Program-made: the position numbers and the translations under genes
The notes under the pieces: model-generated
The model's database searches: none
The model's input: the letters and a program-made list of their open reading frames with translations, nothing else
What the model was told of the DNA's origin: nothing
Part shown: positions 14,938 through 24,291 of the stretch, in pieces
How the letters are laid out: the number at the start of each line of letters is the position of its first letter
Position numbering within the stretch: position 1 is the first letter of the stretch
Assembly (NCBI RefSeq): GCF_014647515.1
Contig: NZ_BMPI01000029.1
Span: 1 to 64,000, forward strand
Direction: 5' to 3'
Origin: Dactylosporangium sucinum
Lineage (GTDB): Bacteria > Actinomycetota > Actinomycetes > Mycobacteriales > Micromonosporaceae
Length of the DNA: 64,000 nt

Positions 14938-15903
14938 GTGAGCGCTGGCCGAGCGCGTCGCCTGTTCACCGACGAGGCGTTGCGCGAGCTGTCGAGGTCG
15001 CCCCGCGACCGCCTGGCGCGCCGGCTCGCACGGTCCGATGTGGACGGTCTGCGCGAGGAGGTGGCGGCGCTGGAGCGCGAGCACCACGGGCAGCGCGAGC
15101 GCTATCTCGACTGGGTCGCGACGATCCTCGACACCGCCGTCGAGCGGCACGGCCGCGCCGGCCTGCGCCTCCTGGTGGGCCGGACCCTGGCCTTCTTCGC
15201 GGCCTATCCGGGCGTCGACCCCGTGCGGGACGCGGCGCCGGCGCCCATGGCCGACGAGGTGGCCGAGGCCGCCGGCCGCGGCGACGCGGACACCGCACTG
15301 GCGATCTTCGACCGGTGCGAGGCCGAGTGGCGCTCGGCCGTCGACGTGCTGCGGGACTGGCTGTCCGCCCTGCTCTCGCAGGTGTACACCGGCTACGGCC
15401 CGGACGAGCTCGAGGCGTTCCACCGCCGCCGCGGCGAGGACGCCCTGCGCGGTCTCATGCGCGACATCGACCGGCCCGTGGGCGAGCGCCTGGAGAACCT
15501 CGTCCGCCTGCTGCAGGGCCACTTCACCGACCTGGTCATCAGCGAGGACGACGAGAAGTTCACGATCGTGCAGGACCCCTGCGGCACCTGCGCCCGCCAG
15601 GTCCTCGACGGCCGGTTCGCGGCCGGGCTCGGGCTTGCGGTCGTGACCGACGAGCACCCGGTGACCTGGGGCGGGCGCCCGACCACGATCTACCGCACCC
15701 ACGTGCCGATCTGGCACGTGGAGATGGCCCGCGAGCGCCTCGGCGTGCCCTGGCCGGTGAACCGCTGCCCGGCCGGCCTCGACGGCGGCGCCTGCACGAT
15801 CCTGCTCTACAAGGACCCGCACGACCCGTCCAGCGTGACCCGGCTGCCCTCGACGGCCAGCGACTCCGCCATCCCCGCAACGAAGGGCCCGACACACCCA
15901 TGA
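14938..15903 (+). CDS. Unrecognised protein with conserved Cys/His C-terminal region
   Basis: I cannot name this 321-residue protein. The first two thirds are helical and charged. From about residue 205 there is a compact region EDDEKFTIVQDPCGTCARQ (C214 and C217 approximately), IYRTHVPIWHVEMARE, then NRCPAGL (about C275) and GGACTILLYKDP (about C285), a set of four Cys plus His that could bind an iron-sulfur cluster or zinc. The GTG at 14938 has a strong GGAGAGGAGG ribosome site, and the stop overlaps the ATG of the ferredoxin oxidoreductase (ATGA). Tight coupling suggests that it partners or matures that enzyme, or handles the same substrate. No signal peptide or membrane helix is seen. Confidence 0.8.
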   Translation: MSAGRARRLFTDEALRELSRSPRDRLARRLARSDVDGLREEVAALEREHHGQRERYLDWVATILDTAVERHGRAGLRLLVGRTLAFFAAYPGVDPVRDAAPAPMADEVAEAAGRGDADTALAIFDRCEAEWRSAVDVLRDWLSALLSQVYTGYGPDELEAFHRRRGEDALRGLMRDIDRPVGERLENLVRLLQGHFTDLVISEDDEKFTIVQDPCGTCARQVLDGRFAAGLGLAVVTDEHPVTWGGRPTTIYRTHVPIWHVEMARERLGVPWPVNRCPAGLDGGACTILLYKDPHDPSSVTRLPSTASDSAIPATKGPTHP

Positions 15904-18900
15904 CCGAAGTGGCGAGCGCCCCGGCCGGCTATCAACTGACCGACCGCTACGACGCCGACGACGGCACCGTCGTCCTCACCGGCACCCAGGCCATCACCCG
16001 CATCCTCCTCGACCGCCACCGCATCGACCGGGCGGCCGGGCTGCGCACCGGCGGCCTCGCGTCCGGCTACCCCGGATCCCCCCTGGGCGGGCTGGACCTC
16101 ACCCTGCACCGGGCGGCCGCCACCCTCGCCGCCGAGGACATCCGGCACGTGCCCGGCGTCAACGAGGAGCTCGCGGCCGCCGTCGTCTTCGGCACCCAGC
16201 AGCCCTCGCCCGGCGGGTTCCGCGACGGGCTGCAGGGCGTCTTCGGGCTCTGGTACGGCAAGTCACCCGGCGTCGACCGGTGCGGCGACGCGTTCAAGCA
16301 CGCCAACCAGTTCGGCGTGAGCCCGTTCGGCGGCGTCGTCGCGGTGGCCGGCGACGACCCGGCGGCGAAGTCCTCGTCGCTGCCGAACCAGAGCGAGACC
16401 GCCTTCTACGACGCGCTGATGCCGGTGCTCGTGCCCGGCTCCACCCAGGAACTGCTGGACTACGGCGTGATCGGGCTGGAGCTGTCCCGCTACTGCGGCT
16501 GCTGGGTCGGGCTGAAGGTCGTCACCAACGTGGCCGACTCCGTGGGCTCGGTCAACCTGGCGCCCGACCGGCTGTCGCTGCACCGGCCGGCGTTGGAGAT
16601 CGACGGGGAGTCGTGGCAGCACCGGCAGCGCGTCGACCTCGTCCCGACGATCCTCGTCGACCGGGAGCGGGACCTGCTGGAGCGCCGCCACCTCGCGGCC
16701 GTCGCCTTCGCCGCCGCCAACGGCCTCAACCGGATCGAGGGCGCCACCGCAGGCGCCCGGATCGGCATCGTCGCGGCCGGCAAGACGTACTACGACGTCC
16801 GGCAGGCCCTGGCCGACCTCGGCCTGGACGACGCCGGCCTGCGCGAGCGGGGCGTCCGCCTGCTGAAGCTCGGCATGATCTACCCGCTCGATCCGTCCAT
16901 TGTGGATCGTTTCGCCGACGGCCTCGACCACGTCGTGGTGGTCGAGGAGAAGCGCGACTTCATCGAGTCGGCGCTGCGCAACGCGCTCTACCCGACCCCG
17001 CACCGGCCGACCGTCGTGGGCAAGCGCGACCGCGGCGGCCAGCTGCTCGTGCCGGCCCACGGCGAGCTCGGCGTCGACCGCATCAAGCCGATCCTGCGCC
17101 GCGAGCTCGGCCTGCCCTCGCCGGTGCGGGCCACCACCCGCTCCTCGGGCCCGATCGCGCTGCCGCTGCTGGCCCGCACCTCGGCCTACTGCAGCGGATG
17201 CCCGCACAACCGGTCCACCGTGCTGCCCGGCGGCGCCGTCGTGGGCGGTGGCGTCGGCTGCCACGGCATGTCGTACTTCGACCCCCGGCTCGCCGACAAC
17301 CAGAAGCTGCCGGTCGTGCCGATGGGCTCCGAGGGCGTGCCCTGGATCGGCATGGCCCCCTTCGCGCAGACCGGGCACATCTTCCAGCACCTGGGCGACG
17401 GGACGTACTCCCACTCGGGCCTGCTCGCGGTCCGGGCCTGCGTCGCGGCCGGCGTGAACATCACCTTCAAGATCCTGTTCAACGGCTACGTCGCGATGAC
17501 CGGCGGCCAGGAGATCGCCGGCGGCATGTCGGTGCCGGCGCTGACCCGCGAGCTGGCCGCCGAGGGCGTCAAGCAGATCATCGTGTGCGCCGAGGACACC
17601 GGGCGGTACCGCGGCGTGCGCGACCTGGCCGACGGCGTCACCGTGCTGCCGCGGGACGACGTGCTGGCCGCGCAGGAGCGCCTCAGCGCGGTCGAGGGCG
17701 TGACCGTGCTCATCTACGACCAGGTCTGCGCGGCCGAGGCCCGGCGGCTGCGCCGCACCGGCAAGCTGCCCACGCCCGACCGGCGGGTGGTCATCAACGA
17801 GCTCGTCTGCGAGGGCTGCGGCGACTGCGGTGTGCAGAGCAACTGCCTGTCGGTCCAGCCGGTCGAGACCGAGCTCGGTCGCAAGACGCAGATCCACCAG
17901 ACGTCGTGCAACTCCGACTTCAGCTGCCTGGACGGCGACTGCCCGTCCTTCGTCACGATCCGCACGACGGCGGCCGCCCGCGATCCGCGGCGCCCCCGCC
18001 GGCCGGACCCGCAGGACGTGCCGCCCGAACCCGCGGCGAAGGCGTCGGCCGGCGGCAAGGCGTACGGCGTCTACCTGGTCGGCATCGGCGGCACCGGGGT
18101 GGTCACCGTCAACCAGATCCTGGCCACGGCGGCCCTGCTCGACGGCCTGCACACGGCCGGCCTCGACCAGACCGGGATGAGCCAGAAGGCCGGCGCGGTC
18201 GTGTCCCACCTGCAGATCAGCGCCGCCCCGGTCGACGACCGCACCGCCGCGGTCACCGACGGGCAGGCCGACCTCTACCTCGTGTTCGACCTGCTCAGCG
18301 GCGCGGCACCGCAGCACCTCGCCCGCGCCGACGCGCGGCGCACGGTCGCGGTCGTCGCGTCCTCGCTCACGCCGACGTCGGCCGTGGTCACGAACATCGC
18401 GACCAGCCTCCCGCCGGCCGGCGCGCTGCTGGACCGCATCCGGGGCGTCGCCGGCCGCACCACCGCCGTCGACGCCGCCCGGCTCAGCCGCACCCTGTTC
18501 GGCGACGAGACGACCGCCAACGTCCTGCTGCTCGGGGTGGCCTACCAGGCCGGTGCCGTGCCGCTGTCGGCCGCCTCGATCGAGGAGGCGATCCGGCTCA
18601 ACGGCGTCGCGGTCGACACGAACATCGCGGCGTTCCGGGCCGGGCGGCGCCACGTGGTGACCCCCGCCGAGCCTGACGCGCCCGCACCGCCCGGCCGCCT
18701 GGGTGCGGCCGGGCTCGACCCGGCGCCCGCCGCGCGGGACGCCGTGCGCCGGCTGCTCGACGGGGCCGGCCTGCCGGCGGCGGTGCGGGAGATCGCCGAG
18801 CCGCGCGCCGCCGAGCTCGTCGACTACCAGCACGCGCGGCTGGCCCGGCGATACGTGGACGCGGTGCGCGGCGTCGTCGCCGCCGAGGCCGAGCGGTTCG

Positions 18901-19355
18901 GCACGGACGCGGTGTCCGCGGAGTTCGCGCGCTACCTGTTCAAGCTGCTCGCGTACAAGGACGAGTACGAGGTCGCCCGGCTGCACCTGAAGGTCGATCT
19001 CGGCGCGCGGGTGCGGTACCACATCCATCCACCGTTCCTGCGGGCGCTCGGCCTGCGCCGCAAGCTCGCGCTGGGCGGCTGGATCCGGCCCGCCTTCGCC
19101 GTGCTGCGGGCGATGCGGACGGTCCGGGGCACGCCGTTCGACCTGTTCGGTCTGGCAGCGGTACGGCGGGTCGAGCGATCGTTGCCGGAGGAGTACACGA
19201 CGGCGGTGCTCGCGGCGCTGCGGGACGACGACCGGGACCGCTGCCTGGCGGTCGCGCAGGCGCCGGATGTCGTCCGCGGATATGAGACCATCAAGCTCGC
19301 CAATGTGGCCCGGTTCCGGGCGATGCTGGCACAACCCTCCCAGGTGGACGGATGA
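15900..19355 (+). CDS. Fused indolepyruvate-type 2-oxoacid:ferredoxin oxidoreductase
   Basis: The 1151-residue enzyme joins the IorA- and IorB-like parts in one chain, as in the long actinobacterial and proteobacterial forms. In order: a pyrimidine-binding domain with LRTGGLASGYPGSPLGGLD (about residues 45-63), a thiamine-diphosphate domain with YCSGCPHNRST (about 429) and GVGCHGMSYF, a cluster-binding stretch with CEGCGDCGVQSNC and further cysteines through SCLDGDCPS (about 636-685), and the gamma-type domain starting YLVGIGGTGVVTVNQ (about 720). It would oxidatively decarboxylate a 2-oxoacid to an acyl-CoA with ferredoxin as acceptor. It overlaps the preceding and following genes by ATGA junctions. 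The true 2-oxoacid is unknown and need not be indolepyruvate. Confidence 0.93.
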   Translation: MTEVASAPAGYQLTDRYDADDGTVVLTGTQAITRILLDRHRIDRAAGLRTGGLASGYPGSPLGGLDLTLHRAAATLAAEDIRHVPGVNEELAAAVVFGTQQPSPGGFRDGLQGVFGLWYGKSPGVDRCGDAFKHANQFGVSPFGGVVAVAGDDPAAKSSSLPNQSETAFYDALMPVLVPGSTQELLDYGVIGLELSRYCGCWVGLKVVTNVADSVGSVNLAPDRLSLHRPALEIDGESWQHRQRVDLVPTILVDRERDLLERRHLAAVAFAAANGLNRIEGATAGARIGIVAAGKTYYDVRQALADLGLDDAGLRERGVRLLKLGMIYPLDPSIVDRFADGLDHVVVVEEKRDFIESALRNALYPTPHRPTVVGKRDRGGQLLVPAHGELGVDRIKPILRRELGLPSPVRATTRSSGPIALPLLARTSAYCSGCPHNRSTVLPGGAVVGGGVGCHGMSYFDPRLADNQKLPVVPMGSEGVPWIGMAPFAQTGHIFQHLGDGTYSHSGLLAVRACVAAGVNITFKILFNGYVAMTGGQEIAGGMSVPALTRELAAEGVKQIIVCAEDTGRYRGVRDLADGVTVLPRDDVLAAQERLSAVEGVTVLIYDQVCAAEARRLRRTGKLPTPDRRVVINELVCEGCGDCGVQSNCLSVQPVETELGRKTQIHQTSCNSDFSCLDGDCPSFVTIRTTAAARDPRRPRRPDPQDVPPEPAAKASAGGKAYGVYLVGIGGTGVVTVNQILATAALLDGLHTAGLDQTGMSQKAGAVVSHLQISAAPVDDRTAAVTDGQADLYLVFDLLSGAAPQHLARADARRTVAVVASSLTPTSAVVTNIATSLPPAGALLDRIRGVAGRTTAVDAARLSRTLFGDETTANVLLLGVAYQAGAVPLSAASIEEAIRLNGVAVDTNIAAFRAGRRHVVTPAEPDAPAPPGRLGAAGLDPAPAARDAVRRLLDGAGLPAAVREIAEPRAAELVDYQHARLARRYVDAVRGVVAAEAERFGTDAVSAEFARYLFKLLAYKDEYEVARLHLKVDLGARVRYHIHPPFLRALGLRRKLALGGWIRPAFAVLRAMRTVRGTPFDLFGLAAVRRVERSLPEEYTTAVLAALRDDDRDRCLAVAQAPDVVRGYETIKLANVARFRAMLAQPSQVDG

Positions 19356-20176
19356 GGAAGGCGGAGATCATGGCGGACCCAGCTCAGGGCCGTGGCGCGA
19401 AGGGCCCGTTGCTGCAGCGTCGCCGGGTCGGCGAGCGCCTTGCCGACGAGCTGCGGGACCGGATCCTGCGCGGTGATCTGACCACGGAGCACGGGCTGCT
19501 GAAGCAGGACGACCTGTTCGAGGAGTTCCGGGTCAGCATGCCGTCCGTCCGCGAGGCCATGCGCACCCTGGAGACCGAGGGGCTCATCACGATCCGCCGG
19601 GGCAACCGGGGCGGCGCCGAGGTGCACCCGCCCCAGCTCGAACGGGCCGGCTACGTCTTCGGCCTCGTGCTGCAGTCCCGCAACGTCAGCGTCCAGGACC
19701 TGGGCCTGGCGGTCCGCCGCCTCGACCCGGTGTGCGCCGAGATGTGCGCGACCAGGCCGGACCGCATGGAGACGGTCGTCCCCGCGCTGCGCGAGATCCA
19801 GCGCCGCACCGAGGAGAGCATCGGCGACTTCGCCAAGTTCGTGGCGTGCATGAAGGAGTTCCACGAGGCGCTCGTGCGCAACTGCGGGAACCAGACCTTC
19901 GAGCTGCTCGCGGGCATGCTGGAGGGGCTCTGGTATGCGCACGAGGAGGAGTGGGCCGCCCGCACGGTCATCGAGGGCGGCATCCCCGGCGAGGCCGCGA
20001 CCCGGCGCAGCCTCGACAGCCACAACGAGCTGATCCAGGCCATCGAGGAGGGCGACGGCCCCGGCGCCGCGATCCTGGCCCGCCGCCACCAGGAGGACAC
20101 CCAGCCCCAGGCCAATCTCGGCGTGGACCCGTCGGTGGTGGTCAACGCCCAGCTCATCCGGCCCCCGGACTACTGA
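19352..20176 (+). CDS. GntR/FadR-family transcriptional regulator
   Basis: The 274-residue regulator has an N-terminal winged helix (GERLADELRDRIL, then MPSVREAMRTLETEGLITIRRG, about residues 25-85) and a C-terminal helical FCD-type effector domain in which DFAKFVACMKEFHEALVRNCGN supplies the likely metal or ligand His. The ATG at 19352 overlaps the stop of the oxidoreductase; an internal ATG at 19370 has a better ribosome site (AGGAAGG) and may be the true start. As the last gene of the plus-strand operon it probably senses a pathway acid or acyl-CoA and controls the divergent promoters, with the 14893-14908 palindrome as a candidate site. Confidence 0.9.
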   Translation: MRKAEIMADPAQGRGAKGPLLQRRRVGERLADELRDRILRGDLTTEHGLLKQDDLFEEFRVSMPSVREAMRTLETEGLITIRRGNRGGAEVHPPQLERAGYVFGLVLQSRNVSVQDLGLAVRRLDPVCAEMCATRPDRMETVVPALREIQRRTEESIGDFAKFVACMKEFHEALVRNCGNQTFELLAGMLEGLWYAHEEEWAARTVIEGGIPGEAATRRSLDSHNELIQAIEEGDGPGAAILARRHQEDTQPQANLGVDPSVVVNAQLIRPPDY

Positions 20177-20209
20177 CCCCGGCCCTCCCGCGGTCGTACA
20201 GTGGACGCC

Positions 20210-20878
20210 ATGCGGCAGGTGGCCGACGGCGTCTTCGAGATCGACATCGCGTTCGTGCACGCACACCTCGTCGTGGTCGACGACGGGGTCGTGCTCGTCG
20301 ACACCGGGCTGCCGCGCCGGTCGGCCCGGGTGGAGCGGGCGCTGCGCGAGGCCCGGCGCGCGGTCGGCGACGTGCGGGCCGTCCTGCTCACGCACTGGCA
20401 CGCCGACCACACCGGCGGCGCCGCCGAGCTGCGGCGCCGCTCCGGCGCGCGGACCGTCGCGCACGCGCTCGACGCGCCGGTCGTGTCCGGCGTGGTCGCG
20501 GCGCCGCTGACCCGGCTGCAGAGGGTCACCAAGCGCATCACCGGCACGCCCGCACCCGTCGCCGTCGACGAGGTGCTCGACGGCGACGGACCGTTCTCGG
20601 TGGCCGGCTTCACCGCCGTGCACACGCCCGGCCACACCGCGGGCCACGTGTCGTTCCTCCTCGACCGCGACGGCGGTGTGCTGTTCGCCGGCGACGCGGC
20701 CGCCGGCGGCGCCACGAGGGTCCGCCGCACGCCGCGGCTGATGACCGCCGACACCGTCGCGGCGAACGCCAGCGTGGCCCGCCTGGCGCGGCTGACCTTC
20801 GAGGTGGCGGTCTTCGGCCACGGCGCCGCGGTGACCGCCTCCGCCGCCGACCGCTTCCGCGACCTCGCGGCCGCGTGA
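20210..20878 (+). CDS. MBL-fold metallo-hydrolase
   Basis: The 222-residue protein is a metallo-beta-lactamase-fold hydrolase of the glyoxalase-II-like type. It carries LVDTGLP, the metal motif THWHADHTGG (about residues 60-69), HTPGHTAGHVS (about 140-150), the bridging Asp in FAGDAA and a final His in VFGHG. ATG 20210 was chosen over the GTG at 20201 because it starts directly before the first strand. It follows the regulator gene by 33 bp and may belong to the same operon, where a thioester or lactone hydrolase would fit. Substrate unknown. Confidence 0.9.
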   Translation: MRQVADGVFEIDIAFVHAHLVVVDDGVVLVDTGLPRRSARVERALREARRAVGDVRAVLLTHWHADHTGGAAELRRRSGARTVAHALDAPVVSGVVAAPLTRLQRVTKRITGTPAPVAVDEVLDGDGPFSVAGFTAVHTPGHTAGHVSFLLDRDGGVLFAGDAAAGGATRVRRTPRLMTADTVAANASVARLARLTFEVAVFGHGAAVTASAADRFRDLAAA

Positions 20879-21015
20879 GCGTGGCGCTGTAACCGAGGCC
20901 GATGCACTCTGCGCCGCGCCGTGCACGCCGAGGGCCGTCCACAGCTTCCGTCGCCAGCGACACACAACCCTCCCTGATCACGGTGGGCTCGCCGCCCCGG
21001 CACCGAGGCGTGGGG

Positions 21016-21774
21016 TCATGTGTCGCGGTAGCGGAGCAGGAGCGTGCCGGTCAGCAGCGCCGCCGCGGACCAGGCGGCCAGCACGCCCAGGCCGGCCCAG
21101 GGCCCGATCGGCAGCTGGGGTAAGTCCGTCGTGGCCTGCACGGCCAGGCCGGCGCTCATCGGCGCCGCCCGTTCGAGCAGACGGTGCAGGTCGGGGTCGC
21201 TCACCATCTGGGTGACGACCGGCGGGAGGTAGAGCAGGCCGAGCACGGTGCCGATCGCGGCGGCCGAGTCGCGCACGGCGGCGGCGACGCCGAGGCTGAG
21301 GACGGCGATCAGGGCCAGGTAGGCGACCGTGCCGGCGCTCGCCCGCAGCACGGGGCCGTCGGCGAGGGAGGGGCGGCCGGTGGGCAGGACGGAGCCGGCG
21401 GCCAGGAGCGACGCGAGCACGGTCAGGCACGCGACGGCGGCCACCGCGGCGGCGAGCACCAGGGCCTTGGCGGCCAGCACCGCCGGGCGGTTCGGGATCG
21501 CGGTCAGCGTGGTGCGGATCAGCGTGGTGCTGTGCTCGCCGCTGACCGCGAGCACGGCCAGCACGGCGACGGGGGCCTGCCCGAGATACACGCCGCTGAG
21601 GACGAGCCTCGCCGCGTCGAGGTCGCAGCCGGCCCGCGCGCAGGTGGCCGCCGCCGACACCGCGGCCCCCAGCGCCACGGTGACCGTCGCGGTGATCAGG
21701 AGCAGCCACGCCGGGCCGGGCGTCGTCCGCAGCTTCGTCCACTCCGCCCGCACGGCGTGCAGCGCGGTGCTCAT
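21016..21774 (-). CDS. ABC-2 type exporter permease
   Basis: The 252-residue protein has about six membrane helices and begins with VRAEWTKLRTTPGPAWLL, the AEWTKLR motif typical of actinobacterial ABC-2 permeases that work with a CcmA-like ATPase. Its ATG overlaps the stop of the larger permease (ATGA, 21771-21774), making it the last gene of a three-gene exporter operon. The second half repeats the architecture seen at the end of the larger permease (PPVVTQMV, LPIGPWAGLGVLAAW), so the two permeases are paralogues that probably form a heterodimer. Substrate unknown; position beside a two-component system suggests an envelope-stress or antimicrobial exporter. Confidence 0.88.
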   Translation of the reverse strand: MSTALHAVRAEWTKLRTTPGPAWLLLITATVTVALGAAVSAAATCARAGCDLDAARLVLSGVYLGQAPVAVLAVLAVSGEHSTTLIRTTLTAIPNRPAVLAAKALVLAAAVAAVACLTVLASLLAAGSVLPTGRPSLADGPVLRASAGTVAYLALIAVLSLGVAAAVRDSAAAIGTVLGLLYLPPVVTQMVSDPDLHRLLERAAPMSAGLAVQATTDLPQLPIGPWAGLGVLAAWSAAALLTGTLLLRYRDT

Positions 21775-23237
21775 GCGTCCCGCCGGCGCAGCAGGACGGC
21801 GGCCACGGCGAGGGCGAGCGCCGCGTAGCCGCACAGCACGCCCAGGCCGGCCCAGGGCGGCAGCGGGTAGTAGCCCAGGGCCGGGGTGTAGACGCTGTCG
21901 ACCTGCGGGTAGCGGGTCAGGGTCTGCTGCACGGCCAGGGCGGCGGCCGGCGTGACCCGGGTCAGCCACAGTGCCATCGGTGGCGGCAGGAACGGGATGA
22001 GCGCCAGCAGGTACGGCAGCACCGTGGCGGCGACGACGGTGGTGACCGCCGTGGCGCTGCGCCGCAGGATGGTGCCGACGCCCAGGGCGAAGACGGCGGT
22101 GACGGCGAGCAGCGCGGCGGTGCCGGCCTCGGCGCGGAGCAGGGCGGCCGGCGTGGCCGGGAACAGGTACACGCCGAGCCCCCGCACCAGCCACGACCAC
22201 AGCGGCACCGCGATCACCGTCGCGACCAGGCTGGTGGTGAACGTGACGCCGGCGACCACGGCGGCCTTCGCCAAGAGCACCCGGCCCCGGCGGGTGCTGG
22301 CGCTCAGCGTGCTGCGGATCATCCCGTACCGGTACTCGGTCGTGACCGTCAAGGTGGCCACGACGACCACCACGATCAGCGCCGGGAACGTCCCGAACAG
22401 CAGGTCGCCGGCGGCGGCTCCGACGGGCAGGTCGCTGCGGGTGGCCGGGGCGAGGTCGCCGGCTCCGGTGACCGTGAACCCGTCCCCGGCCGGGGCGAAC
22501 CCGCCGGAGACGCCGCGCGGATAGCCGGCGAAGGTGGCGGTGCGGGCTCCCCGCTGGTCACCGGTCCAGTCGGCCGCGGGCCAGCCACCCGCCAGCTGCG
22601 GGCCGCCGAACGCGGCGGTGGCCGCGTCGCCCGCCGTGCCGAGCCCGTCGACGCGTTGCGGGCAGGCCACGAACAGGCCGGCCTGGACGGTGGCGGGCAA
22701 CCCGGGCAGCCGAACGGTGGCGACCTCGCTCCAGCGCGTGCCGTCGGCCGAGGCCTCGCCGGTGATCGTGTCACCGGCGCGGGTCAGCCGGAGCCAGCGC
22801 GGTGCGTCGCCGGGCGGCCCGGCCCGGTCGTGGCGGTAGTCGTGCTGCATCCGCACCCCGTGCCCGCCCGTGACCATGATCGCGGCGTACCGGGCGCCGG
22901 GCTCGGGCCCGGCGGCGATGATCAGCCCGGCCTTCGCCCACGGCGCGGCGGCGCCGTCGTCGCCGGCGCCCACAGAGGTCAGCGAGGCGACGGCGACGGT
23001 GATCCGGCCGTCCCCGGACAGGGGGCGGTGCACGAAGTAGAACCCGGCGCTGACCGGCGTGCCGTCCGGCCCGATCGGGACCGGCGACGCCCGGTCGGGC
23101 GGCGCGCCGCCCAGCCCGGTGACGGGGAACAGCAGGATCATCAGCGCCGCGACCGCGCTGGCGCGCACCCAGCCGGGCACCGACCGGAACTTGGTCCACT
23201 CCGCCCGCAGCAGGCGCGGCATCGGCGGCCGGGTCAC
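21771..23237 (-). CDS. ABC-2 permease with large extracytoplasmic lectin-like domain
   Basis: The 488-residue protein starts like its partner (PRLLRAEWTKFRSVPGWVRA, first membrane helix about residues 20-40). It then carries about 200 extracytoplasmic residues containing WAKAGLIIAAG, YAAIMVTGGHGVRMQ, PRWLRLTRAGDTITGEASAD and VQAGLFVACP; these are hallmarks of the DUF1349-like concanavalin beta-sandwich found in carbohydrate-active proteins. The C-terminal half has the remaining helices (IPYRYSVV-region on the other strand reads as TTEYRYGMIRSTLS) and ends LLRRRDA. GTG 23237 overlaps the ATPase stop and has GGAG seven bases upstream; ATG 23222 is an alternative. The domain may sense or bind a cell-wall ligand during export. 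Confidence 0.87.
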   Translation of the reverse strand: MTRPPMPRLLRAEWTKFRSVPGWVRASAVAALMILLFPVTGLGGAPPDRASPVPIGPDGTPVSAGFYFVHRPLSGDGRITVAVASLTSVGAGDDGAAAPWAKAGLIIAAGPEPGARYAAIMVTGGHGVRMQHDYRHDRAGPPGDAPRWLRLTRAGDTITGEASADGTRWSEVATVRLPGLPATVQAGLFVACPQRVDGLGTAGDAATAAFGGPQLAGGWPAADWTGDQRGARTATFAGYPRGVSGGFAPAGDGFTVTGAGDLAPATRSDLPVGAAAGDLLFGTFPALIVVVVVATLTVTTEYRYGMIRSTLSASTRRGRVLLAKAAVVAGVTFTTSLVATVIAVPLWSWLVRGLGVYLFPATPAALLRAEAGTAALLAVTAVFALGVGTILRRSATAVTTVVAATVLPYLLALIPFLPPPMALWLTRVTPAAALAVQQTLTRYPQVDSVYTPALGYYPLPPWAGLGVLCGYAALALAVAAVLLRRRDA

Positions 23238-24163
23238 GACGCCGCTCCGGTGGCCGCCCGATACTCGACGGCGTCGCGGGTCAGGTCGAAATACGCCTCT
23301 TCGAGGGTGGCGCGGTGCGGCGACAACTCGGAGAACGGCAGCCCGCCGGCGGTGAGCACCGCGACGACCCGCTCGGCGGCCAGCCCCCGCACGTCCAGCA
23401 CGTCCTCGCCCGCGCGGGTCACCTGTGCGCCGGCGGCCGTCAGGGCCGCGGCGGCCGGCTCCGGCGCACCGGTGCGCACCCGCACCCGGTCTCCGGAGGC
23501 GGCCGCGACCAGGTCGGCCACGCTGCTGTCGGCGATCACCCGGCCGCGGCCGACCACCACCACGTGGTCGGCCATGCCCTGCAGCTCGCTCATCAGGTGA
23601 CTGGACACCAGCACGGCCCGCCCCTGCCCGGCCAGGGCGCGCAGGAAGCCGCGCAGCCACACGATGCCCTCGGGGTCCATGCCGTTGAACGGCTCGTCCA
23701 GCATGATCGCCGGCGGGTCGGCCAGCAGGGCGGCGGCCAGGCCGAGCCGTTGCCGCATGCCCAGCGAATACCCACCCGCGGGGCGGCGGCTCGCCGAGGC
23801 CAGTCCCACGTGCTCGAGGACCTCGTCGACGCGGCGGGGGTCCAGGCCCTGCGAGTGGGCCAGCCACAGCAGGTGGTTCCGCCCGGTCCGGGCCGGGTGC
23901 AGCGCGGAGGCGTCGAGCAGCGCGCCCAGGTGCCGCAGCGGGCTGCGCAGCGACCGGTAGGGCCGGCCGCCGACCAGCGCCCGCCCCGCGTCGGCGGTGT
24001 GCAGGCCGAGGACGATCCGCATGGTGGTGGACTTGCCGGCGCCGTTGGGCCCGACGAACCCGGTCACCCGCCCGGGGGCGGCCGTGAACGTCATCCCGTC
24101 CAGCGCGGTGGTCGGCCCGTACCGCTTCCGCAGCCCGGAGACCTCGATCGTGGCATCGCTCAT
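23234..24163 (-). CDS. ABC exporter ATP-binding protein (CcmA/DrrA-like)
   Basis: The 309-residue ATPase drives the two downstream permeases. Walker A GPNGAGKST is at about residues 38-46, the signature is YSLGMRQRLGLAAALL, Walker B IMLDEPFNGMDPEGI and the switch is VSSHL. The C-terminal 90 residues after the ABC core (VRVRTGAPEPAAAALTAAG onward) form the regulatory extension usual in drug-type exporters. It is divergent from the response regulator gene across 128 bp and is probably controlled by that system. Confidence 0.92.
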   Translation of the reverse strand: MSDATIEVSGLRKRYGPTTALDGMTFTAAPGRVTGFVGPNGAGKSTTMRIVLGLHTADAGRALVGGRPYRSLRSPLRHLGALLDASALHPARTGRNHLLWLAHSQGLDPRRVDEVLEHVGLASASRRPAGGYSLGMRQRLGLAAALLADPPAIMLDEPFNGMDPEGIVWLRGFLRALAGQGRAVLVSSHLMSELQGMADHVVVVGRGRVIADSSVADLVAAASGDRVRVRTGAPEPAAAALTAAGAQVTRAGEDVLDVRGLAAERVVAVLTAGGLPFSELSPHRATLEEAYFDLTRDAVEYRAATGAAS

Positions 24164-24291
24164 GGCACGCAGTTGTACGCCGACGCCGGTGACAGCCCGG
24201 TGCGTTCGGCTGTCACCTGGTTGTCACCTGCCGGCTGGCATCGTGGACGGCGTGGCGCAGGGGGCGTCCGGATCGGCAAAGGATCGTGATC

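Noticed and set aside
16263-19334. A 1023-codon frame antisense to the ferredoxin oxidoreductase
   Set aside because: Low-complexity shadow of a gene whose plus-strand product is unambiguous.
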